Assembly (NCBI GenBank): GCA_904063045.1
Contig: CAJFCJ010000018.1
Location: forward strand, 558,001 to 622,000
DNA: 64,000 nucleotides
Source of the DNA: Dimorphilus gyrociliatus
Taxonomy: Eukaryota > Annelida > Polychaeta > Dinophilidae
Reading direction: 5' to 3'
Shown here: one piece after another, positions 12,864-31,354 of the stretch
Position numbering within the stretch: the first letter of the stretch is position 1
Layout of the letters: the number at the start of each line of letters is the position of its first letter
Made by a program: the position numbers and the translations under genes
The notes under the pieces: generated by a model
Database searches by the model: none
Told to the model about the DNA's origin: nothing
The model's input: only the letters and a program-made list of their open reading frames with translations

Positions 12864-13993
12864 ATGAACTATTTTCATAATTCTCTCATGCCTGGATTAT
12901 CCACTGTAGAGAGTGGTTTTTCAATGAGATATGACTATAATCAATATTCACACGAGCAAGCTATTCGAGATCAGCAATTTGTTCATATTGACGGTCAACT
13001 TCATCACAATCTGTCTCCTTGGAATGAACTGCAATCCGCCAATATTTCTCATTCAAGTTTCAACGGCGAAATTCACAACACTGAGCAAACCCATAACGGA
13101 ATTTGTTCAAACACAGTTTTTCAAGCCCCTGCTCCCTATTATCCGTGGATGGGAGTAGTTGGTAAGACATTTTTCCCTTAAAAAACGACTAGCTATAATT
13201 AATTAGTCAATCGAGATTTATTCCCCAAGATATGATAACATTTCTTGGCTTCTTTATGTAAAAACGATTTGATATATGTTCCACAATAAATGTTAGTAAT
13301 TTTATTGTTTATTTATAATACCATCTGCTGTCAATAATTTATAAAGTATACTTTATTAAGTATTATGATGTTGTAAAAGGGATCTTTAGTAATGAGGAAG
13401 AGTAAATATGGTATCTTTGTACAAATGTTACTTTGAGGAGTAAAACTAAAAGAAGTTCATCCTAGCATAGAGTATGTTGAGAAATAATTAGCTATTTGTA
13501 ACAGATGGTTTATATTCATACCTTTTTTTATAATTATGTATATAATTGGCCTCAATTGTATGTTTGGCATAAGCGGTTTTTAATGAGATTTAATCTAAAT
13601 TATATTTAATATACTTTCTACATAACTGCTTCAAGAGAAATTTAGAAATTCATTTTATCCTGACATTTGATAAATTTTAAGACGACTTTCCATCTCTTTT
13701 CTTACTTTGATGTCTATTGACTTTCCTCAGGTCCTAATTCAACACAGAGGAGAAGGGGAAGACAAACTTATAGCCGTTTTCAGACATTAGAACTAGAAAA
13801 GGAATTTCAATTTAACCATTATTTAACAAGGAAGCGACGCATTGAAATTGCTCATAACTTGTGTTTAACGGAAAGACAAATAAAAATTTGGTTCCAGAAT
13901 AGAAGAATGAAATTGAAAAAAGAGAGACAGCAAATTAAGGATATGAATAGTGTAAAGAATGATGGCAAAAAGAAAAATGAAAAGGAGAAAGTG
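12864..13993 (+). CDS. Lox4: Lox4, central-class Hox transcription factor (Ubx/abd-A related)
   Basis: A nuclear homeodomain protein of the Lox2/Lox4/Ubx/abd-A group. Exons 12864-13161 and 13731-13993 join at a phase-1 junction to give 186 residues. The hexapeptide YPWM is at 93-96, directly before the splice junction, and only nine residues separate it from the homeodomain at 106-165. The homeodomain begins [20 protein letters not shown], has the Lox4-type [12 protein letters not shown], and ends [11 protein letters not shown] with Leu at position 56. It is followed by RQQIKDMN, a UbdA-like peptide. The combination of YSRFQ, NHYLTRK and [11 protein letters not shown] separates Lox4 from Lox2, which typically has MKEKKE. 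The tail is short and basic and ends at a TGA at 13991-13993. Polyadenylation signals at 14042-14047 and 14178-14183 imply a short 3' UTR. Confidence 0.9.
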
Positions 13994-14041
13994 ATCACAA
14001 CATAAAACATTGTTAGAGACTCTTCCATTGTCATTTATATA

Positions 14042-14047
14042 AATAAA
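14042..14047 (+). other. polyadenylation signal of Lox4
   Basis: AATAAA about 50 bases after the stop; a second copy is at 14178-14183. Confidence 0.5.
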
Positions 14048-15210
14048 GAGAATACTCTATGTGTAAAAGTTTTACTAACATATTAACGAAAACTTATTGC
14101 TGTGTGAAGATATAAATTGAAATATAATTAACGAATCTTATTGTGAACTTTGGTTTTTTAGTCAGAAATTTCAGTAAAATAAAAGGCATGTCTTAAGTGT
14201 TATATATCTAGTATGCTGTTAAAAATTTTACATGGTAAACTACAATTTCTATACTAGTTTTCAAATTAAGATAATACAGAGCATGTGGGTTTAATCAAAA
14301 ACGAGCTGTTGAAATTTTTCCAATATAAAAATTAAAAAATTTTATTTTAGGGCTAAAAAAGTGAATTTGATATCATATGAAGATAGGAAACAAACTTTCT
14401 TGGATTGTACAGGATTGATTGTATCTAATCAAAACGAACTAAGGGCCTGACAAAGGCATCTTAAGTTTGTGAGATAAACTGCTAATCGGTTTCCTCAAAT
14501 TCAGGGGCAGAGATTAAAGCTTAGTTGTACAGGGTTGTCTGGTAACCTACTTTTTGCATCACGTGATTGATTATCATAGCGTCGGCATTCACTTAACTAA
14601 TCTTATATACAAAAGCTGCAGGGCCTTCTCAAGATAACTCGTCATATTTTATGTCAAATGTCTGTCACAGGATTTGAATTTTATGCTGGTTCCCTTATAG
14701 CAATGTCAAAAGCCACAGGTGAATCATAACTTATCCCTCAGACCTGCTAGTGAGACTTCTAAGCAATTCTTCAATAGGCCCTTTTTGCTTTCGGTATTAA
14801 TATTCATCGCGCATTCAAACTAACTAAACTTAAAGCTTTCAGTCCGAACGTATTATTAAAGAGATAGGTGTTATCAATTGCTTTATTAATTCAGCTATTA
14901 TAATGCTAATAAATGTTATTTGGAGCTTAGAAATGGACATTTTTAAATACAAAATGTCAGTTTCTACCCTCCTACCCTCGACATTTTTTTCCTTAAAAAA
15001 AGATTAGAATTATGTAGTTAAAAGTTATCAATATATAATTTTCGAGATTATATATTTAAATAATCTCTTCTTTCTTTATGTTAATGATTCATATTCCTGA
15101 GCTAACATTAACTAGTACTAAAAATATTATGTAGTAAGAGATAAAATTCCATTCTACAACCCAACACCCTGAGGAGCCTTTCGGGATTTGCATAACAAAA
15201 GAATATAAAA

Positions 15211-15357
15211 TCACGTGATATCTTTTGGAAGTAGTGATTGGTGGTTATATTTACTTTTTAAACCGTAATTTTTTGTACCTTTCATCTTTTAGGGCATTTT
15301 CACTCTTAAACAGTTTTACTTGAAGACGTGAGCTGTAAATATTAGTAGCTCAGCCAG
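15211..15357 (+). promoter_or_regulatory. candidate distal promoter and noncoding first exon of Antp
   Basis: TCACGTGA (15211) and TGATTGG (15235) precede about 115 bases that end in a good donor, CCAG/GTACGT at 15358. The first coding exon of Antp is preceded by an acceptor, TTTTAACAG ending at 17876, one base before the chosen ATG. Together these suggest a 2.5 kb 5' UTR intron. This is inference only. Confidence 0.3.
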
Positions 15358-17704
15358 GTACGTAATAAAAATAAAACATTTCAAATTTAATAAATTTTAT
15401 GGCATAAGTATTATCCTAATGAAAATATATATTTGGAATGGTATTAATAAATGACAAAGAGGTTCCCTATAAAAGAAAATTTGAATGATATTCCCTACGG
15501 CTCAGAAATTATTGTTTTTAAATCGAGCTTTCGGAAATTATTATTGATTGCTGGAGGTGCTTGAATCTACATAAAAATCGCATATGTTAGAGTTCCTACC
15601 AAGTCTGTATAATTTATAGTTTAGTAAATGTTTTTATTCTAAATAATGCCCATTGGATAAAAAATTTGAAATGATCAAAATAGGTAAAGGCCTGCTAATC
15701 AACTGTTCTTTAGCGAATAGCACTAAATTTATAATTGTAAAGTAAAAAATATTGACAATTTGTATCTATCTATAAATTGGCAAAGTTAAAGTTATTTGTA
15801 TGACTGTGAGCTTATTTATTTGATAGCTATTTCACATTAGAATGAATGAAATATAGTAATAAAAACTGTAAATTTCTCTCCAAGGCCTCAAAATAATTAT
15901 ATACTTTTCTATGTTCAGTAATTTAAAGTTAACTAAAACAAGCAACAACAAGCAATAAAGATTTCTTGTGTCTAGCTATAACATTTGTTTCTTCCTCCCA
16001 TTTAAGACTTTTTGCATGGCATTTTCACTAAAATTTGTCATTAGTTTTGTCAGCCAACAACAATTACAGCTCTCTTACAAAAAGAAATAGAAAATATTGA
16101 GGGAATTGCGCTTAATTTAGGGAAATTTTCTTACAGTATTAAAGCGATCATTGCATACTAATAAATGTGAATTTGATCCAGAATGAAATGAACAACTTAT
16201 GTCATTTTACTAACAAAAGATAGATACTTGAACCTATAAGAGTAGGAATCTAATAATACTTAATGATAAACCTAAATTCTTTCCTCATAGAAAATTCTTC
16301 CAGCATTTTCCAAAATAAATAGGTCAACATGGCGTCAGCAGACTTCTTCCAAGGCAATTGGGTTGCAAGCAGCTTATATACCTGATACCCAAGCTATTTT
16401 AAATAGAGCATCGTAAATAAATAATGAAAAGCCATTTAAGTTATATCATCAGCAGGCTTAACAACTATAAGCTATATATAATATTAAAAATATGCATTCC
16501 ATACATCGAACGTCTATTTCATCTTCTATTTCCCTCTTTAGACCAGTTAAGGAAAAGAAAAAAGTCAATTTGCATTACTATTTGGGTCAACGCGCAGATT
16601 TTTAACTGCTCTTAGAAAAGAGCAATTTGTTATTCCCTCGCCCACGATGCTAGACAGATACAGGATTCTGATAATAAAATCAAAAGTGGGGAATTCGTGA
16701 ATAACAACCGTTTCCTAGGAACTATTTCCAGTACAGGATTTATAAATTACGTTGAGGTCTTTTAACAATAGAAAAGACTTTTATTAAATTATAAAAAGCT
16801 AATGAATATTAGATATTTAAAAAATTAATTAGATAATTATTACATATAATAATTAGGCCTATTATTGAATTACTTTTGTATTCGGTATCTTGATTCTAGT
16901 CAGTTAAGAACTATTAATTATATTTTCAATACTTTGGCTTTAATATGAAAAATTTTCTCATCGGCAACGTTAGAGAGCTTGTACAGTAACTAGGTCATGT
17001 AAATTTTTATAGTGTACTTCAGTTAGATAACTAAAATTCGAGTGTCTGTTTTTTAATACAGACATATTTAATTGTTAATTTTTTTAATTCAACACCTTTA
17101 AAAATATTTTAAAGTATTCTTTGCTACATTTACTCAACAAAGATATAATACTTCTAACCCTTAAGGATAGAAATAAGCAGGAACTATTTTGTCCAAAAAA
17201 AATTCGACCTACTTTTTTGCCCATTTATAATTCCTTGTCTTCGCCTTTTCAATACGTATTTCCGTTAAAATATTCATTATGCTCTGCGTTCTGTTTTTTG
17301 CTTTTTGGTATATGTACATAAATTAATGCAAGTTTAGATTTTTGTACTGAAATTGGTTTAAAAAAGTAACTATTCTGGAATTTTGTTGTGCACCATATGT
17401 AAAACAAAGATTCGCCATCTGACTCATTATTCGATAGTTTTTCAGCGTAAAAATTGTTGTATAAACCGATAAATATCTACAATGACTTTACATTAATCAA
17501 ATATTTATTTTTGTAATGAATCCGTTGAATTTTCACCTAAAAACTAAGAAATTCTTCGTTTGCAGCTGTAATATTATTTATCATAAGTATTGCCAAAACG
17601 AACGTGTTGACAGAATTATTGATTGATAAAAACTAAGACAAACTGCAAGTGCAGTTCTGATCGGCATCACATTGTTTTCAACGTTTTCCCAGAACACATC
17701 TTGT

Positions 17705-17711
17705 TTATAAA
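17705..17711 (+). promoter_or_regulatory. TATA-box candidate upstream of Antp
   Basis: TATAAAA lies about 170 bases before the Antp start. It would be an alternative, proximal promoter. In an AT-rich genome such a match is weak evidence. Confidence 0.25.
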
Positions 17712-17877
17712 ACTTGGAGTTTAACTTTTAGAAATTTTTATCTGCGAATCTAAAAAATATTTAGCTTTTGTGCATAAAAAATTAATATCTATAGTTAGGA
17801 GAAACTGTGCAAAAGTAACCGTCAATTATTGACTAAATTTGGACTGTGTACAATTGATGAAAGAATATTTTAACAGG

Positions 17878-21244
<3,367 letters not shown>

Positions 21245-21662
21245 AATGTTGCAGTTGATATTGTATTCTCTTTCACTAAGTTTTTTTTCTATGAGGGTTT
21301 GTGTCTTATTACTGTCTTGTATTTGATTAGATTTTGTTTAGTTTCACCTCAAACCTTAAAAGTTAAGATATGTATCTAAACTATTTTTTAATACTAAAAA
21401 GTTCTTGTTTATACTTTTAAAAAAGCCAGGTGAATACTTCTATTGAAGAATTGTAGCGTATGCGATCTGGCTAAAAGTGAAGTACAGATGTAGTCTGAAT
21501 TATGTTCTAAGGTTCGTTATAAATAAAAATAACAAGTGATAAATATATGTAGCGGCTGTCTAAAGCGCAACTCTGTCTAAATGAGACTGCAGCTTAAGAT
21601 TAAGATCTTGAATATATTATTAAAATTGATCAGAGCATGAAAGTCGAATATGTACGGCATTC

Positions 21663-21746
21663 ACAACTGACTATGTACCCTGTAGAACCGAACTTGTGAA
21701 ATAAATTTAACCACAAGTTAGATTTTCAGGGTTCATAGACAGTTGT
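21663..21746 (+). ncRNA. mir-10: mir-10 family microRNA hairpin between Antp and Lox5
   Basis: A near-perfect hairpin about 420 bases downstream of the Antp stop. The base of the stem is ACAACTG paired with CAGTTGT, then CTATG with CATAG. The predicted mature 5' arm occupies 21676-21697. It begins TACCCTGTAGAACCGAACTT, which is the mir-10 family seed and resembles vertebrate miR-10b more than miR-10a because of the AACC core. The 3' arm, about 21713-21735, pairs through CACAAGTT and CAGGGTT. The terminal loop is about 21699-21712. It is on the same strand as the Hox genes and could be processed from a transcript extending past Antp. The location, posterior to Lox5, differs from the classical Hox4/Hox5 position of mir-10. 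Confidence 0.9.
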
Positions 21747-24700
21747 ATAATTCTATCCTTCTCAAAATCAAATACTGTAATGTATGATGACAGTTTCGGA
21801 GAAAATAGACGCTATCTTTCTTAAAGTGGACATTATTTTGGAGATATTATGACATAACAATAATAGTACCTTGCTTTCTGTATTAGAAAAGTTTTAGCGA
21901 GTATATTTGGGAATAAGTTCCTCTTTAATTTAGGCTAAAATAAATGTAAAAAAATGTATTTATGTGGAAAGAATCAAAACGATGCTTAGCCTTTAATTAT
22001 ATGAAAATTATACTTTATTTTGTAAGTCTTTGAGGGTAGTGTGTTCAAAAGTGCAGAAAAAGCTAAATTCTAATTAGAAAATAGATAACACCCAAACTCC
22101 AACTCCATTTTGAAACGTCACGCATATATTATGAACAAAATCACATGATACAGCATCTTACCACAATGGTATGTTGATTTTTGGCTCCCTCTGTGCATAT
22201 AAGCTTCTCGAATTTTGTAGTCTTGATCATGTAAATGGGTCAATTTGCCAAGTTTTATCATTTAAATTAGTATCTGTGCTTTAGTGTATCCACAGTTATC
22301 ATGGACATCTTACAGTCTGTTTATCAAAATAATATCTGGGTCAAAAGAGTAGCTAAAGCAAATTCCTGTATAAACGGACAGCCTGAAGAAAAATATTTTT
22401 CAAATATAAAGTCTTTTTAATTGCTTGTATAAAGTAATTTTAGCTCATTTGAAATGGTCAAGCATAGCAGGATATGTTAATGTTGGCTAGTAACGATCTA
22501 AATTACAAAAGTCCTTACTATATGCACATCTTTTTAGATCAAATAAATGAATAATTACGATTAAATTTAACTAGAAACCAAGAGAAGACAGAGAAAATAA
22601 ACGAGTTCGTGATTCATTGCTGCTTCCAAAATTTGGGTCAACGGTAAATGTGCCGAATGTTTGGAGGTCAAGCTATGAATCCAAAGAAGCAATTATGCTC
22701 TTGAGGAATGACTCTATCTATTGAAGTTAATTATTTATAGACTGTCTTTTATTAAGATAAACGTTGACCTACATTACGTTCGAATGTAATGGTGAAGGAG
22801 CGCATTTTATCCTTAGGAAAAATAAACAGAGCGGGCAAATCAAATTTAGGTTAGTTAGGTCACGTATATCCTAAAAATTACTGTGTAAAGCACATTTTCT
22901 GATTTGTCAAACCATGATTTAATATTTTAATTCGTAATTTATAAATATACACTGCACGTGATAGGAGTTCTGATTTCCTAATGCTCCTGGTATACAAGTT
23001 TGCGCAGGGCTTGACCTACTTTTCTACTCAGTAAAATTACGATTTAAAAAATAAGCAGACCACGAGAGATATTTAATAGGAAGAATTAGAGATAAATAAA
23101 TGACAAGACAAGTAATTTTTAAGGACATGGTAAATTTCAATAAAAGAATTTCTAGAGCATCATGTAAATTTTTAGAGAAATATTCATTTCTTTGTGCATA
23201 TATGAAAACGTTTCAATCATAAAAGTTCTTTCAGTTACCTTTTAGAATTAGCTTAAAATAACCAAACACTCCCAAGGTAATTCTCAATTTTCCCTATTGA
23301 CTTCCGTTTTTTTTCGATCAATTGTAATTAGAAATTATTTAGTCTACAATAAGCTAAGTATTTTTAAGCCATTTCCATTCGCTGACAAACGAAATTTGTA
23401 AAAACAAAGGTGTCATCTTATTCCCTAATACTTGCAGCGATTCATAGCTTTTTATTAATGGTAAACAGTCCGAATTCTTTACAGAAAGTACGAAAATTAT
23501 GAGTTGCAAGGCTCTAGAAACAAATAATATCTTTTTAGCGATAATGTGATTTTATAGGTTTAGTTAGCTTCATTAAGAGAACTACATTATTAGTTGAGAG
23601 CCTAATTAAACATCCTCATTTTATCTAACTATACTTTGATTACAACTTATTAGACTTGTATTCAGCATACAAAAATTTTTTTAAATATATATATACACAG
23701 TATATATATATATATATATATATCACCAAACAAGTCGCATTTTTTCATTGACCTAATTACCTTCATAACTATTTCACGAACAAAGGATTAGAGAGAGAAT
23801 GCTAAATAAGTTAATATCTAAATATTTTAAAGGTGGATCACAGGAATATTATAATAATGATATTGAAATAAAAATATTTTACCCTTAATTCGAGTGGATA
23901 TTTGAACAAATTAGCTGCAAATTGTTAATTCTCTTCGCTTGAGAAGGATTTTTATGTTGAATCATAGTTATATCCGTAAAATGAAATGGAACACAAAGAA
24001 AACATGGCGTCGTTTGAAAGTAGGTCAATAGCAACGCTCAGGTTTTATGACCTTCTTAAACTGTGAAATTCGTCTCTAAGGCTGTAAGATGTCGTGTGCA
24101 TGTTTTTGAAAGAGAGAGTATTTTAACTAATTAATTATAGTGATTCAGTATGCCAGAGGATGTAACAATTGTCTTTTTCCCGGCAAACGAAGACGGCAGT
24201 TTGTATATTGTATAATAACCAAGTAGTAGATACTTATTTTTTTCGGCAAGAAAAAAATGAATAAAAGTATTGAATTCTAATCAATAGCACAAACACGATG
24301 CAAATTTAAATTTATTTTAGCAGTTACTAATGAAAGATTATCATGGTTCAGAAATTCTCTTAAAGAAAAAGCAATTGGAGATGATTACCAGCAGTTCGTT
24401 GGGGGTCTGCTAGAAGTTAGTGCATGTTTTCTTTGACATCAAAATGAAAAAAAGCGAACGAAACCTTTCGAGGTCACGTTTTACGTTGGTTAAGCTCAAG
24501 GAATACCAGAAATTACTATAAATTTACAATAAATTACATAAATATAATATATATTATAAATAACCTATCGAGATACTTATGAATTTATTTTCATTTGTCT
24601 TCCAAAATAAAATTTAACAAAATATATCGCTCATAAATTGACTAAGAAATAATAGAACAGCAACGGGAGAAAGTACATTTGTGTCGTTTTTTTGGCCAAA

Positions 24701-27700
24701 AGCTTCTCGAGTAAAATTCTATAAACGTAAATTATTGCTATTACGTGTGTTTGTTCTAGCGAATGAAGAAATTCTTAGTAAATTGATATAGATCATGGCT
24801 ATTCTTGAAGTAGCAAGTTTGACCAGAAGTCGAAATTCTAGCTTGTCTGAAAAATAATTTGTATTTACAATCATCACCTTGCCCCAAATAGTTTAACATC
24901 TTTTATGTTTGAATGTTGAAAGATTGTTTGCTAAAATTGACGACTGCTTAATCATTCGATATTTTCGTTTAAGACCCATGCCTATGAAACTAGTAAAATT
25001 TATCTCAATAATACTTTGGACAAATGGTACCAAAAGAACGCTTAAGCCGTCTCTATGGAGAAAGCTTATGCAAATTTCCCGCAAAGAAATTGAGCTACAA
25101 TGCGTGAAATCCACGAAAGATAATCTATAACAGGCAATTTTCATTTTATTTGTTTCAAATACGAAAATGAGCAACATTACAACGTAAAAAAACTGATTGT
25201 TGTTTTATTTATTTAAGCTAAAATCGGGATGCTGTTCGAAATTTATGTTTCTTTATGTTTTTTAAATGAAATTTCTACTTTTGATGGGAGATTTCTTTTT
25301 TTTTTAATTCGATTACTTGACTTTTAATGTCAGTTTAAAATAATTAGTAATTTTTACTATTTGACATTAATGTGAATTATTATGTTAAAAGTTGATTCTT
25401 TAACAAACGAAAACAATCTATTTTCAATGAATTGTCATACCACAGTTAATTGATTAATGCCTAATACACACGCCTTACTAACAAAAATATCACATAAAAC
25501 TGTAAAAAACTACCACATTGTTCTTCAATCAGTCGATATTATAATAAAGAAAATCGTCCTAATAGTGTTAATTGAAAAGCAATACTAACACTTTCGATTT
25601 TAAATTGCAAAGTACAACTGAATATCTGTATTTAGAAAAAAGATGAAAAAGCTCATTCCAATTTTGACTGCTTAAGATTGTTTTCATAAATTTTGCTATG
25701 CTTATCGAGTGGACGAAGCGGTGCGAAAGTGTTAAAATTGGGGAAGAGAGAGCTAACGTACACTCTTTTCGTATATGGATTAGTTCATTTTACTGCGCTC
25801 AAAGTTTTAGATATGCGCACTAGTTGACCTTGGAAAAAGCTTACAGTCGAAAGCGGAACGATCCGATTTTAAAGTGTCCCATGGAAATTTGTACTATAGA
25901 AGTAAAATATTAAACTATTCTACTAAATAGCTTGAACGTCGAAATTTAACTTGCTTTAAGAAGAAACCAATAAACTCTCGCGCACATTTTAAAATAACGC
26001 CTACTTTTCAGTTTGCTAAAAATGTATTTCAATTAAATTATTAAGCAAAAATCAAAAAACACCAATATTTCTATCACAAAACGCTCATATGAATTACCCT
26101 TTTGTGGTACGAAAGAAAGCGGGATAGATTAAATGGAAAGGAACGTAGAGAATAAAGAAGGCCTATAGTATCCAATCCAATATAACTTTACAACATTATA
26201 AAATCGGCCGCAAAATGTCTTGGCATGCCATTTTGAAATACTAATTTCTTTATAAATGCGATCTTTTCGTAGATAACTCCGGACCAAACAACTAAGGAAG
26301 AAAGAGTATTTTTTGCCCTGATTTTTCACTTTTTCAACAGGTGGAAGTTATAGAAATTAAGAGCATTTCAACTTTTGATCTCGTCCGCTGTATACAAGAA
26401 AAGACGATAACCTAAATAGTCGGCAGAAAAAGGATACATTCATAGTTAAAAGCTTGTTGGTACTTATTCATTTGTCGATTCACAACCCGCATGAAATAAT
26501 CCATTTGGGCTTTTAATAAGATAAAAAAATATATGGTTCAATAAGGGCACAGTTTCAATACCGCTTGATTTCATAGACAGCGATTGCGCCCAGCATTATG
26601 ATTTAAAAATTTTCTATTTATTTCAAATTTCCTTTATTGATGCAAAACATCACAAATCATCTAAAAAATGTTTCATAACCTTGAACCACAATTATCCTCA
26701 TTAACGAGTTGTACTTAATAAATTACAGAATGTTTTCAGCACATTATTTTTCTATCAATAACTCTATAATCAAAAGCTAAACTTCGTATAGAAATATAAA
26801 ACATATTTCATAGCGCTGTCGTTAAATAATTATCGGTAAAAAGACCAATTCAGGCCACTGATATGCATGAATGTTTATTAATTGAATACAAATTCAACAT
26901 TAATACATGGACACATGAAACGGTAAGTCAGTTCAATATCTACAATATATAATTTCTCTTGGCAATCAATATACGCTCGGCTATATGTCCGTGGCTTAAA
27001 TCATAAAATTGATATTTCGAATCGCTTGTAATAAAATTATAACTCGACCTTTGCAGGAAATGATTGAAGGTGTTACGAATGAGATATTTCCAACAAGTGT
27101 TTAAGTAATAATACTATTAGTAAAATTCTGACCGAAAATATACTTTATTTGTTTCTAATGACAAAACAACAGTTATATCTTGTTTTATGACAAATACGCA
27201 CCACACAACCTTCTCGGAACTTCCGGTAATATGTTATATTAAAGAGTTACGGAGTAGAGGAAGCGACTCGATACAAAAATAGTCACATTTTAAAAGGTAA
27301 AGTTAAAGCTTTCTAAAGATGAAGCTGGTTTAGAAAATATGCATAAAACGCTGTAGGATAAAAGTTATTTTAGGGTATAAAAAAATAAATAGAGGCAGTC
27401 GACCGAATGCATACGTGTTGAATATAGAGAAAAATCAATGACACTATTTCTCCTTGGGTATATGTGATTGTCTTTGTTGAATAAAATTTACTTCACTTTC
27501 TTTTAATCCAGTGAGATTCGTAGTTGAAACTGTTCACCTTATTCAACAAAATGTCTGAAGTGTACTGTGTATCCATACAAAGAACAAAAAGCCTCCGCTA
27601 TAAACTCACACAAACTAGTCGTATAAATTTTCAAAATGGTTTATTTTTATCGTTATATTATAACGCCAAAGAATATCGCTTTGTTTGGTTACACGTGTGT

Positions 27701-28030
27701 GTCCAACCAACGATCGTAAAAGAAAGTCAGCGTCTATTAAATTCGTCTATTTACTAATAATAGTGATATTATAGAAGTTAGTATTGAAGAAGTCATTAAG
27801 TATCTGAAAACTAACAACTGCTATTGAAATTTGCTTTGATTGATGAAAACGTATTCAGTCATATGTATTATAAATGTAAATGGATTGATTCGAAAATGTT
27901 GGTCTATGTTAAATGGTGATTTCATGGGCCAATATTGATATATCAAAAAAATACAAAGTAAAACCCGCATAGAGAAAAAAGCTAAAAATCAAGTGAATCA
28001 AGCAAGCGACGGAAAGGTAATGACAGAATT
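21747..28030. other. 6.3 kb spacer between the mir-10 hairpin and Lox5
   Basis: No protein gene is recognised. It holds the sequence AACAAAATCACATGAT at 22134-22149, repeated near the other mir-10 hairpin. It also holds a CACGTGA at 22955-22961, ROR-like elements at 22853-22862, 23012-23021 (minus) and 24018-24027, and an AT-rich microsatellite at 23684-23723. Confidence 0.5.
23684..23723. repeat. AT microsatellite
   Basis: Two AT runs separated by a short ACACAG interruption. Confidence 0.85.
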
Positions 28031-28046
28031 GCCAGAAGATGGCGCC
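28031..28046 (+). promoter_or_regulatory. CTCF-like site upstream of Lox5
   Basis: GCCAGAAGATGGCGCC fits the CTCF consensus core closely. It lies about 180 bases before the Lox5 start codon, next to the E-box at 28093. Confidence 0.4.
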
Positions 28047-28092
28047 TGCACTATACAGCGGACAGCGGTCAGGATTAATTAGGATCGTAGTA

Positions 28093-28173
28093 GTCACGTG
28101 ACAACCCGCTTCTCGCTGATAGGCTGGTTAGCTTATTGACCCTGGGTCATTGCATAATGAGCTAATGGCGGCT
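28093..28173 (+). promoter_or_regulatory. Lox5 proximal promoter elements
   Basis: A palindromic E-box GTCACGTGAC (28093-28102), a perfect palindrome TGACCCTGGGTCA (28137-28149) that is an everted pair of nuclear-receptor half-sites, and a YY1-like AATGGCGGC (near 28164) lie within 80 bases, 50-130 bases before the Lox5 ATG. There is no ATTGG at 10 bases from the E-box here, unlike Scr and Dfd. Confidence 0.45.
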
Positions 28174-28222
28174 GTTGAGATACTTCTAGGCTACGAGCTC
28201 GCAAATCATTCTCTGCTCGGAC

Positions 28223-30801
<2,579 letters not shown>

Positions 30802-31022
30802 GTATTCATCATAGCAAAACATAAACTGTTAAGCTTCTCTCTGAAGCGATTAGATATGTAAAATTGTATTGTTGCTGAATTTTGCTTTGGTATTGTGAGA
30901 AAAGTATTGAAACGAAAGGGTAAACTTAAAATCAAAGCAAACGGTTGCGACATTTAACTGTTATTGCCTTTCCCTCTCTTAATAACACACATGACAATTC
31001 TTCCGAATTCTCAGGGAAACAG

Positions 31023-31028
31023 AATAAA
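31023..31028 (+). other. polyadenylation signal candidate for Lox5
   Basis: AATAAA about 220 bases after the Lox5 stop; AT-rich surroundings make it tentative. Confidence 0.4.
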
Positions 31029-31078
31029 TTCCTTATATTAAAATATATTATATCAGTAATATATATGCATAATTACAG

Positions 31079-31101
31079 TATATATATATATATATATATA
31101 T
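31079..31101. repeat. AT microsatellite downstream of Lox5
   Basis: Uninterrupted TA dinucleotides. Confidence 0.85.
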
Positions 31102-31306
31102 TCACTGTAAGTATGAATATACTAAGTTTATAATAAGACAATATATGGATCATATATAATTCTATCTTTCTCATAAAAACGTCGTTGGCCGTAGAATTTG
31201 AGCGTTAAACTTCCTTATTGTTCATTCTAGTCGGCGCTTGAGAATATTATGTACAAAATGCTTATTAATCGTTATCATCATTTTTTCAGACACTCATAGA
31301 AATACA

Positions 31307-31310
<4 letters not shown>

Positions 31311-31350
<40 letters not shown>
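31311..31350. repeat. (TA)20 microsatellite
   Basis: Twenty perfect TA units, the longest perfect microsatellite in the window. Confidence 0.95.

Positions 31351-31354
<4 letters not shown>

Larger units (their letters stand above)
14184..17876. other. spacer between Lox4 and Antp, with possible distal Antp promoter
   Basis: No coding exon is recognised. TCACGTGA E-boxes lie at 14559-14566 and 15211-15218. The second is followed by TGATTGG at 15235-15241 and by a donor-like CCAG/GTACGT at 15358. ROR-like sites are at 16317-16326 and 16988-16997. Confidence 0.5.

Noticed and set aside
13994-14004. A longer Lox4 C-terminus ending at a TAA near 14002
   Set aside because: Codon-by-codon counting from the exon 2 acceptor puts the stop at TGA 13991-13993; the TAA is in another frame.
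14521-14550. Another possible mir-10-like site (GTACAGGGTTGTCTGG)
   Set aside because: Only a short CCCTGTA core matches on the minus strand; no second arm pairs nearby.
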